This document shows positions 1 through 8,444 of a stretch of 64,000 nt of DNA, piece after piece. Origin of the DNA: Niabella soli DSM 19437 (lineage in GTDB: Bacteria; Bacteroidota; Bacteroidia; Chitinophagales; Chitinophagaceae). The first letter of the stretch is position 1. Each line of letters opens with the position of its first letter. The stretch is taken from assembly GCF_000243115.2 (NCBI RefSeq), contig NZ_CP007035.1, positions 3,038,001 through 3,102,000 of the forward strand. Direction: 5' to 3'. Below the pieces are notes generated by a model. That model ran no database searches, had not been told where the DNA came from, and was given only the letters and a program-made list of their open reading frames with translations. The translations under genes were made by a program, and so were the position numbers.

Positions 1-323
1 GGTATATTACACCCACTTCCCGCATTGTATTTATGGGGTCCTGCGGCGGATTTAACCTGATTGATTCTATTCTGAAAAAATCAAGCGACGCGCATATTAT
101 CACGTCCAAGCAAACAGGGTACAGAGACATTAACCTGCCGTTTATACGTATATTATTAGAAACATTACGGGATCAGCACGATATTGACTGGATGCCCTTC
201 TGGAAAGAATTCAGGGAAAAAGCCCACGTAACAGGGTTAGAAGACTATATTCCTCCCTATAAAAACCTGGGCGCCCTCTTCATTAAAGCCTATAAAAAAG
301 AAATGGGAGAGGATGATCTGTAG
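1..323 (+). CDS. Hypothetical protein, C-terminal part (gene enters from left edge)
   Basis: The frame is open to the left edge (first full codon at 3), so the ATG at 33 is probably internal and only about 107 C-terminal residues are present. A hydrophobic strand (RIVFMGSCGG) leads into a GSCGG turn, followed by mixed helical sequence rich in charged and aromatic residues (DWMPFWKEF). I recognise no domain for certain. The strand-GSCGG pattern resembles the catalytic-Cys turn of some cysteine hydrolases, but no partner His is visible in this fragment. It ends about 100 nt before a convergent kinase gene. Function unknown. Confidence 0.65.
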   Translation, partial: YITPTSRIVFMGSCGGFNLIDSILKKSSDAHIITSKQTGYRDINLPFIRILLETLRDQHDIDWMPFWKEFREKAHVTGLEDYIPPYKNLGALFIKAYKKEMGEDDL

Positions 324-337
324 TCTAACATAAAAGT

Positions 338-388
338 CACTGAGGCACAGCATCACGAAAATTTTTCAGAGGGTTCTGTGCCTCAGTG
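338..388. terminator. 13-bp perfect inverted repeat between convergent genes
   Basis: Arms at 338-350 and 376-388 are perfect reverse complements (CACTGAGGCACAG) around a 25-nt loop. It lies between two convergent stop codons, so it probably ends both transcripts. There is no clear T-run on either side, so intrinsic termination is an inference. Confidence 0.5.
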
Positions 389-424
389 GCCATATCCTTA
401 ATTCCTCAATGATTTAGCCACCTT

Positions 425-1117
425 TTACTGCTTCCACAACTGAACGCCGCCATCTATCCCGTCTTCATTAGTAACGATGCTCATAGTGGCATCCAGTTCA
501 AAGGTTATTTTCTTTGCGTTTCCGCCACCAATAAATAAATGATCATAGTTAAACGTGGTTTTCAGAATCTTCAGGATCTTTTCCAGGCGTTTATTCCAAT
601 CTTTTTTCCCCAGGGCATCATAGGCTTTTTGGCCGATACAGTGGTCATAGGTCTTACTATCAAAACAGGGATGTTGCCCTATTTCCAGGTGAGGCAATAG
701 TTTTCCGTTCAGAAAAAAAGCCGTTCCAAAACCGGTGCCCAGGGTGATCATCATTTCGAACCCATTCTCTTTTATACAACCCAGGCCCAGCATATCAGCA
801 TCATTCACCACCCGTGCCGGTTTGCCCAGCGCTTTTGTAAGCAAGGTAGCCAGGTCCACCTTATCCCAGTATTTTGAGCCAAGATTAGGCGCAGTATGAA
901 CAATATTATCCCGTACATACCCAGGAAACCCGGCAGCGATCCTGTCGTAGGTAAATCCCTTTACTAATTCCTTTATCGTTTGTATAAGATTTTGCGGCGT
1001 AGCCGGGTCCGGCGTGGGGAGTTTTATATAGTCGTGCACCAATTGCCCCTTTTCGTTCAATGTGCTCGCCTTTACTTTGGAACCGCCAATATCAATTGCT
1101 AAGGTAATTGCTCCCAT
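425..1117 (-). CDS. ppgK: ROK-family kinase, polyphosphate glucokinase type
   Basis: Cytosolic sugar kinase expected to phosphorylate glucose, probably from polyphosphate or ATP. The N-terminus has the ROK/hexokinase phosphate-binding motif (IDIGGSKVKAS), a central substrate strand with VNDADMLGLG, and the second phosphate loop LGTGFGTAFF followed by LPHLEIGQHP, typical of the polyphosphate glucokinase branch. The C-terminus has the conserved FIGGGNAKK turn. About 230 residues fits that family. I start at the Met at 1117 because the DIGG motif follows within about ten residues; an upstream Met at 1147 is possible. It is transcribed alone, divergently from the ABC exporter. The polyphosphate donor is inferred from similarity. 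Confidence 0.8.
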   Translation of the reverse strand: MGAITLAIDIGGSKVKASTLNEKGQLVHDYIKLPTPDPATPQNLIQTIKELVKGFTYDRIAAGFPGYVRDNIVHTAPNLGSKYWDKVDLATLLTKALGKPARVVNDADMLGLGCIKENGFEMMITLGTGFGTAFFLNGKLLPHLEIGQHPCFDSKTYDHCIGQKAYDALGKKDWNKRLEKILKILKTTFNYDHLFIGGGNAKKITFELDATMSIVTNEDGIDGGVQLWKQ

Positions 1118-1221
1118 TTCTGCTGTTTTGAGCGAAAAGATACGCAAGATTCTATGCCCTTTAAAAAAAATTGTGCGGATAATTACGCATAGATTTTAGA
1201 ACCGTTGCCTATACGAGTAAA

Positions 1222-1350
1222 CCACGAACCGAAAACCGCCACGAATTCCATCGTTCTGCATTGCAGGCATTAAAAAATTAACAGGCAGACAACAGAACCA
1301 TTTTATGCGTCCGCCCTGCTCCTTTTTGACCTTTCATCTTTCACTATTCA
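1222..1350. repeat. Degenerate 7-nt periodic words upstream of ABC exporter
   Basis: Two short blocks lie in the divergent spacer: 1222-1249, with words such as CCACGAA and CCGAAAA, and 1330-1350, with CCTTTCA, TCTTTCA and CTATTCA, each in 7-nt register. They belong to the heptad arrays described in the findings. No gene is visible in the spacer 1148-1374 apart from a weak TATCTTG -7-like box at 1361. Confidence 0.45.
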
Positions 1351-1374
1351 CGGGAATAACTATCTTGCAGGTTC

Positions 1375-3144
1375 ATGACCGAGGCAAAAAAAACTTTTTT
1401 CGATATTTCCAAGTTAAGACGCATTTTCCACTATGCAGCTCCCTACAGGAAAAAATTCTATTTGTCGGTCGCCCTGGCTATTCTGCTGGCCCTCATCACG
1501 CCCCTCCGCCCCTTGCTGATTCAACTGACCGTTGATAAATATATAGCTCATTCCATTCCCCGTATGGTAGTAGCCATCACCCTTATTCAGGGAATCATCA
1601 TTCTGATAGAAACGGCCATGCGTTTTTCTTTTTCTTTTACCACCGCCTGGCTGGGGCAGGCCGTGGTAAAAGATATACGCGATGGTGTTTATAAAAAAAT
1701 ACTGAACCTGAACCTCAGGCAATTTGACCGTACCCCCATCGGAACACTTACCACCCGGACCATTAACGATATTGAATCCATAAATGATATTTTTTCTGAC
1801 GGACTGATCCCTATTGTTGCCGACCTGCTTTCCATACTTTGTGTGCTGGTTTACATGTTTTGGGTCGATTGGCAACTGACGTTGATAGCCCTGATCCCCT
1901 TCCCGATCATGATCATCGCCACCTATTATTTCAAAGAGAGTATTAACAGGTCTTTTTTTAAAGTACGTAATGCTGTAGCCGCACTAAATGCTTTTGTACA
2001 GGAGCATTTATCGGGCATGAGCGTGGTGCAGGCCTTTCATTCTGAAGGACGGGAGTTTAATAAATTCAATGCCATCAACAGACAGCACCGCGACGCCAAT
2101 ATCAGATCTATTTTTGCCTACTCTGTTTTTTTTCCTGTAATTGAAGTAGTGCTGGCCCTTTCCATCGGGCTGGTGATCTGGTACACGGCGGGCAAAGCGC
2201 TGGACCTGAAGCAGGAACAGCAGGGTGTCATCGTGTCCTTTATCCTTTGTTTGAACTTATTGTTCCGCCCCCTGCGAATGCTGGCTGATAAATTCAATAC
2301 CGTGCAAATGGGCATAATAGCCAGTGACCGCGTCTTTTCTGTTCTGGATAATACCGATGTAACGTTGCCGCCCGCCGGCGGATATGCAGCTCCCCGCCAC
2401 CGGGTGAACGGCGCTATTGGTTTTGAAAAGGTATGGTTTGCTTATGTAAATGAGAATTGGGTATTGAAGGACATTAGTTTTCTTATTGAGCCGGGTGAAA
2501 CCGTTGCCATTGTAGGCCACACCGGAAGCGGCAAAACCACCATTACCAATTTATTGAATCGCTTTTACACCATTCAACAAGGGATCATAAAAATTGATGA
2601 CCGTGATATCATGCGCTTATCTCCGGAATACCTCAGAAAAAATATTGGTGTGGTGTTACAGGATGTTTTTTTATTCTCCGGATCTGTTTTAGATAATATT
2701 ACCCTGCGCAATCCGGCCATTTCCAGAGAGCAGGTAGTGGCTGCCGCCAAAATGATTGATATGCACGATTTTATTATGCGGTTACCCGGCGGCTATGATT
2801 ATAATGTAAAAGAACGGGGCGCCACCTTATCATTAGGACAGCGACAGTTACTGTCGTTTATTCGCGCGCTTTTATACGATCCTTCTATCCTTATCCTGGA
2901 CGAGGCCACCTCTTCTATTGATACCGAAAGCGAATTGCTCATTCAAAAAGCAACCGAAACATTGGTGAGTGGCCGCACGTCTATTGTTATTGCACACCGG
3001 CTGAGTACCATCCGCAAAGCGGATAAAATAATAGTGCTGGATAAAGGCATATTGGTGGAAATGGGCACCCATGAAGCGTTGATGGAGAAAAATGGGTTCT
3101 ACGCGCGGTTGCACCGGATGCAGTTTCAACACCAGGAAGCTTAA
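1375..3144 (+). CDS. ABC exporter, fused permease and ATPase (MsbA/MdlB type)
   Basis: Half-size exporter of 589 residues in the inner membrane that would work as a dimer. Residues about 25-320 form the six-helix type I exporter domain, including the WLGQAVVKDIRDGVYKKIL coupling region. The ATPase domain covers about 345-585: Walker A GHTGSGKTT with Lys387, signature LSLGQRQ (a Leu replaces the first Gly of LSGGQ), Walker B ILILDEATS and switch His in IAHRLST. The substrate (lipid, drug or peptide) cannot be told. The start ATG at 1375 follows a TATCTTG box closely. The signature variant also occurs in MdlB/YheH-like exporters, so it is not a defect. Confidence 0.88.
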   Translation: MTEAKKTFFDISKLRRIFHYAAPYRKKFYLSVALAILLALITPLRPLLIQLTVDKYIAHSIPRMVVAITLIQGIIILIETAMRFSFSFTTAWLGQAVVKDIRDGVYKKILNLNLRQFDRTPIGTLTTRTINDIESINDIFSDGLIPIVADLLSILCVLVYMFWVDWQLTLIALIPFPIMIIATYYFKESINRSFFKVRNAVAALNAFVQEHLSGMSVVQAFHSEGREFNKFNAINRQHRDANIRSIFAYSVFFPVIEVVLALSIGLVIWYTAGKALDLKQEQQGVIVSFILCLNLLFRPLRMLADKFNTVQMGIIASDRVFSVLDNTDVTLPPAGGYAAPRHRVNGAIGFEKVWFAYVNENWVLKDISFLIEPGETVAIVGHTGSGKTTITNLLNRFYTIQQGIIKIDDRDIMRLSPEYLRKNIGVVLQDVFLFSGSVLDNITLRNPAISREQVVAAAKMIDMHDFIMRLPGGYDYNVKERGATLSLGQRQLLSFIRALLYDPSILILDEATSSIDTESELLIQKATETLVSGRTSIVIAHRLSTIRKADKIIVLDKGILVEMGTHEALMEKNGFYARLHRMQFQHQEA

Positions 3145-3146
3145 AC

Positions 3147-3154
3147 TAACTTTG
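3147..3154 (+). promoter_or_regulatory. Candidate -7 box for the ECF sigma operon
   Basis: TAACTTTG matches the Bacteroidota -7 consensus TAnnTTTG. It lies directly after the exporter stop codon, about 115 nt ahead of the sigma gene. No good -33 TTTG is visible. Confidence 0.35.
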
Positions 3155-3271
3155 TTACAATTCTTATGTACTTGCCATCCCTTTTAAAAAATTATTTTTT
3201 TACAGGCAACCCATTTAAGAATCTTCTTGTATATATATACATAAACCTTTTCGTAACCTTATAAATATTGT

Positions 3272-3850
3272 TTGTCAGTATTGCACAAGACCGGGTATAG
3301 CCTGTCAGAGATCATAGGTGGCTGTAAGTTGGGGAACCCCACCTGGCAGAAGGCGCTGTATGAACAATATTACGGGTTCGCCCTTGCCGTTTGTCTGCGT
3401 TATGCAGTATCAGAGCAAGTGGCCTTGGAGATTGCAAACGACGGGTTTGTAAAGGTATTCAGGGGAATGCGGGAGTTCAATGAACCGGCGGATGCGTTAC
3501 AGCTATCAAAAACGTTTATGTCGTGGTTTAAAAAAATAATGATCAATACCAGCATCAACTATACTAAGTCTGCTTTAAGCAAAGAAAGTGCCCGCTTAAA
3601 AAGTGGCAGTCCGGAAGATCTTGAAGCAGACACGCGCGAATCTGCGTTCGACGAGTTGGCGTACAGAGACCTGGTGCGGCTGATACAACAGCTAAGCCCG
3701 GCCTATAGAAATACCTTTAGCCTGTATGTTATTGAAGGCTATACGCATGATCAGATAGCAAGCATTCTTGGAATATCTGTTGGGGCTTCAAAATCAAATT
3801 TACTTAAAGCACGAAAAAACTTAAGAGCGTTATTGGATAAACTTAAATGA
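3272..3850 (+). CDS. RNA polymerase ECF-type sigma factor
   Basis: Sigma-70 family factor of 192 residues with region 2 (about 25-95, including the polymerase-binding stretch EIANDGFVKVFRGM) and region 4 (about 130-188, with the helix-turn-helix YTHDQIASILGISVGASKSN). It should redirect RNA polymerase to envelope-related promoters. The frame has a stop at 3254 and no ATG before region 2, so the start is most likely the TTG at 3272 (or the TTG three codons on). It overlaps the next gene by four bases (ATGA), implying translational coupling with its likely membrane regulator. It heads a seven-gene same-strand run and may autoregulate it. Confidence 0.88.
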   Translation: MSVLHKTGYSLSEIIGGCKLGNPTWQKALYEQYYGFALAVCLRYAVSEQVALEIANDGFVKVFRGMREFNEPADALQLSKTFMSWFKKIMINTSINYTKSALSKESARLKSGSPEDLEADTRESAFDELAYRDLVRLIQQLSPAYRNTFSLYVIEGYTHDQIASILGISVGASKSNLLKARKNLRALLDKLK

Positions 3851-5100
3851 GCAAATTCACAAATATGAGTGATGAAGAGTTGGATAAACTCTTTCGCGAT
3901 GCGGCGGATCGTTTTCAACCACCCGATGCCCCGGAAGGCGCCTGGGAGGATTTTTACAAAACAAAGCTCCTTAGGGAGGGGCAGCAGCCGGCAGCGGCGG
4001 GCATCCCATGGAGGAAAAAGCTACTGGCTTTTCTGATCCCCGCACCCTCCTGGCAATTTGCTGCATCCTGCTTGTTTGTTGTTTTAGCGGCCTGGTTTTT
4101 TCTGAACAAAGAAAAGCCAACCGGATCTGTGGCAGCTATTCAAACTGAAAACAGGCCTGCCAGGGTTACAGGTACTGATACCACTGATCAATCGAATAAA
4201 AAGGAGCATAATAATACAACAACTGAAACCGCTGGCGCTAACAATGCACTTATAATGCCGCAGCGTCAGCCGGAAGAAGTCATCAGCGCACCCGTTCGCG
4301 AAGAACCGGTTAGCGGGTTAATCACAAACACAGCGCCGCTGAAGTTTTCGCCCGGGGCAAATGGTTTCGTTAAAAAAGATTCCGTGCTGCCCAGGCAGCC
4401 GCAACAAGGGATACTTTCATTAAGAGGGAACCCGGAGGAAAAGGATAATAAACCTGTTTATCATATAAATCCGCAATGGGAGCCGCAAACCGAAACGGCC
4501 GGCAACAGCCGCAGTCCGGGTTTCAAATGGCAGATCGGCGTACAGGGCGGTTCCAACCTGGGTATGGTTAAGGGCGATGTATCTAAAAAACCGGGAGTGA
4601 ATGCTGGAGTTGTTGTACAAAGAAAATTAGGAACCTCCAGGTTTTCACTGGAATCGGGGGTTATGTATGAATCGATGACATATGCGGTAAATAACGAGGA
4701 TTTTACGCCTAACGGGTACCCCGTATCTACAAAAGTGTCCAATATTGAAGGCTCCTGTTCTATGATCGATGTTCCGGTAAATGTGCGGTACGATGTGATA
4801 TCCTCTAAAAAGAACAAGGCATTTGTAAGCACAGGTGTGTCGCCTACTATGATCGTAAAACAAAGCTACGTGTACGACTATGATAAAGGAGACGGGCCGG
4901 CCCGGATCGACAGGGACGTTTCGGGAAAAGGGAATAGTGTTTATGCTGTAGCCAATCTGTCAATAGGATATGAGCAAAAGTGGAATCACATTTCTGTTCA
5001 GGTAGCCCCTTATGTCAAAATTCCAATGGGCGAAATCGGTTATGGCAATTTAAGTCTGGGCGGCATTGGCACCCAGATATCGATAAAAAAAGATTTGTAG
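3847..5100 (+). CDS. Anti-sigma-like membrane protein with C-terminal beta-barrel-like domain
   Basis: A 417-residue protein. Residues 1-60 are charged and cytosolic-looking (MSDEELDKLFRDAADRF), one transmembrane helix lies at about 68-87, a Pro/Thr/Gln-rich linker runs from about 90 to 220, and from about 225 to the end are alternating strands (WQIGVQGGSNLGMVKG, YAVANLSIGYEQKW) like PorT-type outer-membrane barrels. The four-base overlap with the ECF gene implies that it controls that sigma factor. An inner-membrane helix followed by a barrel-like domain is topologically odd: the domain may stay periplasmic, or the protein may span the envelope. The anti-sigma role is inferred from position and layout; I see no zinc-binding ZAS motif. 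Confidence 0.7.
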   Translation: MSKFTNMSDEELDKLFRDAADRFQPPDAPEGAWEDFYKTKLLREGQQPAAAGIPWRKKLLAFLIPAPSWQFAASCLFVVLAAWFFLNKEKPTGSVAAIQTENRPARVTGTDTTDQSNKKEHNNTTTETAGANNALIMPQRQPEEVISAPVREEPVSGLITNTAPLKFSPGANGFVKKDSVLPRQPQQGILSLRGNPEEKDNKPVYHINPQWEPQTETAGNSRSPGFKWQIGVQGGSNLGMVKGDVSKKPGVNAGVVVQRKLGTSRFSLESGVMYESMTYAVNNEDFTPNGYPVSTKVSNIEGSCSMIDVPVNVRYDVISSKKNKAFVSTGVSPTMIVKQSYVYDYDKGDGPARIDRDVSGKGNSVYAVANLSIGYEQKWNHISVQVAPYVKIPMGEIGYGNLSLGGIGTQISIKKDL

Positions 5101-5143
5101 CCAGTCATTGATCCGTATCTATTAATTCTAAAATAACAGTATT

Positions 5144-5521
5144 ATGAAACAGGTAAAAAAAACCTTCGCGTTTTTTGGTGTGCTACTTTTTGCCCTGACT
5201 GTACTATCGAGGTGCTCAGGAAAAAAAGATAGTGTCAGCACCAACCCTCCGGGAGGTGGAACCGACTGCTCCACCATACAGGCAAAATTCGCCGCCAATG
5301 TGTACCCCATCATCCAGCAGTCCTGCCAGCTATCGGGTTGCCACAATAACACGGACAGGGCCGGAGGCCATGCCTGGACTTCCTACGCTGAAATATCGGC
5401 GAGCGCTTCGCTCATAAACTCCGATGTACAGTCTGGTAAAATGCCCAAAACAGGCTCCCTCACTGCTGCACAAAAAAGTATTATTAATTGCTGGGTGAAT
5501 TCAGGGGCTTTAAATAATTAG
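5144..5521 (+). CDS. Small exported cytochrome c-like protein with CX4CH site
   Basis: 125 residues with an N-terminal hydrophobic export segment (FFGVLLFALTVLSRC) that may end at a lipidated Cys. After a Gly/Pro linker comes a cytochrome c-like fold: VYPIIQQSCQLSGCHNN, where the two Cys are four residues apart before the His (CX4CH rather than CXXCH), and a later GKMPKTG that fits a distal Met ligand. A C-terminal IINCWVNSGA segment is also typical of such domains. It sits in the ECF operon four bases before the OB-fold gene. Heme attachment through CX4CH is known in some multiheme cytochromes, but binding here is unproven. Confidence 0.65.
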   Translation: MKQVKKTFAFFGVLLFALTVLSRCSGKKDSVSTNPPGGGTDCSTIQAKFAANVYPIIQQSCQLSGCHNNTDRAGGHAWTSYAEISASASLINSDVQSGKMPKTGSLTAAQKSIINCWVNSGALNN

Positions 5522-5524
5522 AAA

Positions 5525-5944
5525 ATGAAACGCCGGATAAAAATCCTGTTGCTTGTAATAATAGCAATGGCAGGTGTATTGTATGGACTATACTGGTACT
5601 ACAAGAAACCGGAAGATATAAGAAGCGCGGTTCCACAGTTGGAAAGTACCGCCGCGGGGATCATAGCAGACTTTAATAATGACGAACAGGTGGCCACGAA
5701 AAAATATGTAGACAAGGTTATTTTAATCAATGGTAAGGTTACCGATATAAAAGTTGAACAGAATGGGACTGCTACTGTTTTCCTGGACGGCAATGACCCC
5801 CTGGCTTCTGTTACCTGCAGCTTTTATAACAACGAAGCCGGCAATTTAAAAACGATAAAGCCCGGCGCTATGGTAAAGATCAAGGGCGTTTGCACCGGCA
5901 AGCTTATGGATGTCGTATTCAATAAATGTAGTATTGTTCCCTAA
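5525..5944 (+). CDS. Membrane-anchored OB-fold protein (tRNA_anti-like)
   Basis: 139 residues with a signal anchor at about 5-24 (ILLLVIIAMAGVLYGLYWYY) followed by a small beta-barrel domain. Its strands (KVILINGKVTDIKVEQNG, ATVFLDGNDPLASVTCSF, MVKIKGVCTGK) match the OB-fold tRNA_anti-like family found in Bacteroidota envelopes. The molecular role of these proteins is not known. It is packed between the cytochrome-like gene (3-nt gap) and yceI (15-nt gap), so it should be co-transcribed. Confidence 0.7.
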   Translation: MKRRIKILLLVIIAMAGVLYGLYWYYKKPEDIRSAVPQLESTAAGIIADFNNDEQVATKKYVDKVILINGKVTDIKVEQNGTATVFLDGNDPLASVTCSFYNNEAGNLKTIKPGAMVKIKGVCTGKLMDVVFNKCSIVP

Positions 5945-5959
5945 CAAAATAATTTTAAA

Positions 5960-6508
5960 ATGAAAACCGGACTATTCATCATCAGTTTTTTGCTGTTGAG
6001 TGTTGCAGCATTTTCACAAAAATACTTTACTAAAAATGGTACCGTTTCTTTCCAGGCCGGCACCGCCCTGGAAGATATCGATGCTACTAATAAATCGGCC
6101 GCCAGTGTTTTGGATGCAGCCACCGGTCAAATTGAATTTGCTGTTTTGATAAAGGGTTTTGAATTCCGGCGGGCCCTGATGCAGGAACATTTCAATGAGA
6201 ATTATATGGAAAGCAATAAGTATCCCAAGGCCGTTTTCAAAGGGAAAATAACCAACCTGCAAAGCATTTCCTTTCAAAAACCCGGTTCCTATCCGGCAGC
6301 GGTATCCGGCGTCCTGGAAATACACGGCGTAAAAAAACAGGTAACAGCAAACGGCACCCTGAAAGTATCGGGAACTTCAGTTCAGTCACTGGCGAAGTTC
6401 TCCGTTAATATCAATGACTATAACATTGCCATTCCCGGTATTGTAAGAGATAAGATTGCCCAGACGGCGGTAGTTACGGTAAACTGTTCCTATACCCCTT
6501 TACATTAA
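5960..6508 (+). CDS. YceI family periplasmic lipid-binding-like protein
   Basis: 182 residues with a cleavable signal peptide (FIISFLLLSVAAFSQ) and a lipocalin-like YceI barrel. Typical features are the middle helix-turn FEFRRALMQEHFNENYM, the strand KYPKAVFKGKITN and the GVLEIHGVKKQV strand. YceI proteins bind isoprenoid quinone-like lipids and are often found beside cytochromes, which fits the heme-like neighbour two genes upstream. It lies in the ECF-headed operon, 30 nt before the DUF5777 barrel gene. Confidence 0.85.
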   Translation: MKTGLFIISFLLLSVAAFSQKYFTKNGTVSFQAGTALEDIDATNKSAASVLDAATGQIEFAVLIKGFEFRRALMQEHFNENYMESNKYPKAVFKGKITNLQSISFQKPGSYPAAVSGVLEIHGVKKQVTANGTLKVSGTSVQSLAKFSVNINDYNIAIPGIVRDKIAQTAVVTVNCSYTPLH

Positions 6509-6538
6509 TCCATTTACTAATTTCTTAAACCTTTACGA

Positions 6539-7447
6539 ATGAAATATTTAATCACCGCCAGCCTGCTCTTTGCCATTACACACCTGCAGGCACAGGATAA
6601 CGACCCGATGCAGCACTTGCTGGATTCGGCCAGCACGCCTCAAAAAGAATATGTTACCGGCGCCTTTAAATCAAGCCGGGTCATCAATGATCACTCGATG
6701 GAATTCATCGGCAAGCATGTACTGGATGTAAGGATCCTGCACCGTTTTGGAAGAGTCAACGATGGAATTAATGAATTCTTTGGCCTCGACCAGGCCAGCA
6801 TGCGCCTGGGGTTCGATTATGGCCTGGGCAAAAATCTTACGATCGGTGTGGGCCGCAGCACTGCCGAAAAAGAACTGGACGGTTTTATTAAATACCGCCC
6901 CATTCAGCAGGCTGTGGGCGGAAAAGGCGCTTCCCCCGTTTCAGTGGTGTTGGTGACCGGCGCCGCATTGACCACCATACAGTTTCCGTCTGATGCAAAA
7001 TATACTTCCACCACGGATCGTATGGCTTATTATAATGAGGTTATCGTAGGCCGGAAATTCAGTGAAGCGTTCAGTTTACAAGTATCTCCTATATATGTGC
7101 ACCGCAACCGGGTGCCCGACCAGGCGGATTTTAATGATACCTATGCTGTGGGGATCGGCTCAAGATTAAAACTTTCCAAACGGGTAGCTTTTGTTGCTGA
7201 TTATTGCTATGTGGTAAGCGGGCTAAACAAAGATGTCTACAAAAATCCGCTTTCGGTGGGTTTTGACATTGAAACCGGGGGCCACGTATTTCAGTTGCAT
7301 TTCACCAACTCTACGGGGATGAACGAAAAAGCATTTATTACCAATACTACGGATAGCTGGGGAAAAGGAGATATACGATTTGGCTTTAACCTTTCACGGG
7401 TCTTCACCATTGGTGGTAAAAAGAAAAAAACTGCTCCCGAGGCGTGA
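6539..7447 (+). CDS. DUF5777 family outer-membrane beta-barrel protein
   Basis: 302 residues with a signal peptide (MKYLITASLLFAITHLQAQ) and long alternating strands through to the end. The start of the mature part (VINDHSMEFIGKHVLDVRI, then HRFGRVNDGINEFFGLDQAS) is characteristic of DUF5777 barrels of Bacteroidota. These often sit beside YceI and cytochrome-like genes, as here. Function is unknown; a role in outer-membrane quinone or redox-linked transport is only a guess from neighbours. The C-terminal lysine-rich tail (GGKKKKTAPEA) is probably outside the barrel. Confidence 0.75.
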   Translation: MKYLITASLLFAITHLQAQDNDPMQHLLDSASTPQKEYVTGAFKSSRVINDHSMEFIGKHVLDVRILHRFGRVNDGINEFFGLDQASMRLGFDYGLGKNLTIGVGRSTAEKELDGFIKYRPIQQAVGGKGASPVSVVLVTGAALTTIQFPSDAKYTSTTDRMAYYNEVIVGRKFSEAFSLQVSPIYVHRNRVPDQADFNDTYAVGIGSRLKLSKRVAFVADYCYVVSGLNKDVYKNPLSVGFDIETGGHVFQLHFTNSTGMNEKAFITNTTDSWGKGDIRFGFNLSRVFTIGGKKKKTAPEA

Positions 7448-7493
7448 TCCCTGAACCGGGTAATAAATCTCAACTAACAAATAAAATATAAAT

Positions 7494-8411
7494 ATGAAAT
7501 CGCATTTTTTAACTCAACAATTAAGCGGCAAAACAGGCGCCGTCCTGTTTATTGCGCTGGCTGCTACAGCCTTCATTTTTTCCGGTTGCAGCGCCGATAA
7601 TGCCTACCAGGCCCCCGCACAAATGGAAATCCAATTACAAACAAGTGCTACCCTGGGCAGTTATCTTACCGACAAAGATGGCAGAACCCTTTACTATTTT
7701 GCAAACGATTCAGCTACGGTAAATACCTGTACCAGCGCCGCCTGTATGGGAAAATGGCCCGTATTTTACAGTGAGAAGCTAAGTGCTTCCACGACGGGTA
7801 GCGGACTTACCTTTTCCGATTTCGGCGTAATAACCACCGCCGGCGGCGCTAAACAAAGTACCTATATGGGCCGGCCATTATATTACTATGCACCGGCGGG
7901 TGATGGGGTGCGGGAAGCCGTTGGCGCTACCAGCGGGGAAAAGGTGGGTAATGTATGGTTCGTGGCAAAACCCGACTATACGATTATGATCACCAACGCA
8001 CAGTTAGTAGGCGCTAATGGTAAAAATTACACGTTCACGATCACCTCCCCAACCCCTACTTATGTGGAAGGCAATGGAAAATCGGCTTATTTTACTGATG
8101 CCCATGGCGTGGCATTGTATATTTTTAAGCCCGACAAACAAAACACGAATACTTTTACAAAACCCGATTTGTCTAATAACGCGGTATGGCCGGTTTACGA
8201 GATGGATAAAATTGTGGTGCCGTCTCTGCTGGACAAATCACTATTCGGGGTTATTACGGTTTATGGCAAAAAGCAAATGACTTATAAAGGATGGCCCTTA
8301 TATTATTTCGGGCAGGATGCCATGACGATGGGCCTCACCAAAGGGGTATCGGTGCCCAGCCCGGGTGTATGGCCGGTTGCGACCAAGGACCTGGTGCCGG
8401 CAACCCCTTAA
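7494..8411 (+). CDS. Lipoprotein with two secreted repeats (COG4315 family)
   Basis: 305-residue lipoprotein: an export segment, then the lipobox IFSGC at about residue 32. The rest holds two copies of the Lipoprotein_15 repeat: YLTDKDGRTLYYFANDSA with a following GKWPVFY, and the second half with YFTDAHGVALYIFKPD and VWPVYE. Each half also contains a YMGRPLYYY or YKGWPLYYF element. The family is found at bacterial surfaces and has no settled function. It is the last gene of the ECF-headed run and is followed by a clear terminator. Confidence 0.8.
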   Translation: MKSHFLTQQLSGKTGAVLFIALAATAFIFSGCSADNAYQAPAQMEIQLQTSATLGSYLTDKDGRTLYYFANDSATVNTCTSAACMGKWPVFYSEKLSASTTGSGLTFSDFGVITTAGGAKQSTYMGRPLYYYAPAGDGVREAVGATSGEKVGNVWFVAKPDYTIMITNAQLVGANGKNYTFTITSPTPTYVEGNGKSAYFTDAHGVALYIFKPDKQNTNTFTKPDLSNNAVWPVYEMDKIVVPSLLDKSLFGVITVYGKKQMTYKGWPLYYFGQDAMTMGLTKGVSVPSPGVWPVATKDLVPATP

Positions 8412-8444
8412 CCGGACTAAGGATAGGTTCGATAGGTTTATAGA

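Noticed and set aside
1305-1535. Open frame overlapping the start of the ABC exporter
   Set aside because: Its residues are a shifted reading of the exporter gene, which has strong domain evidence; the extra frame has no recognisable fold.
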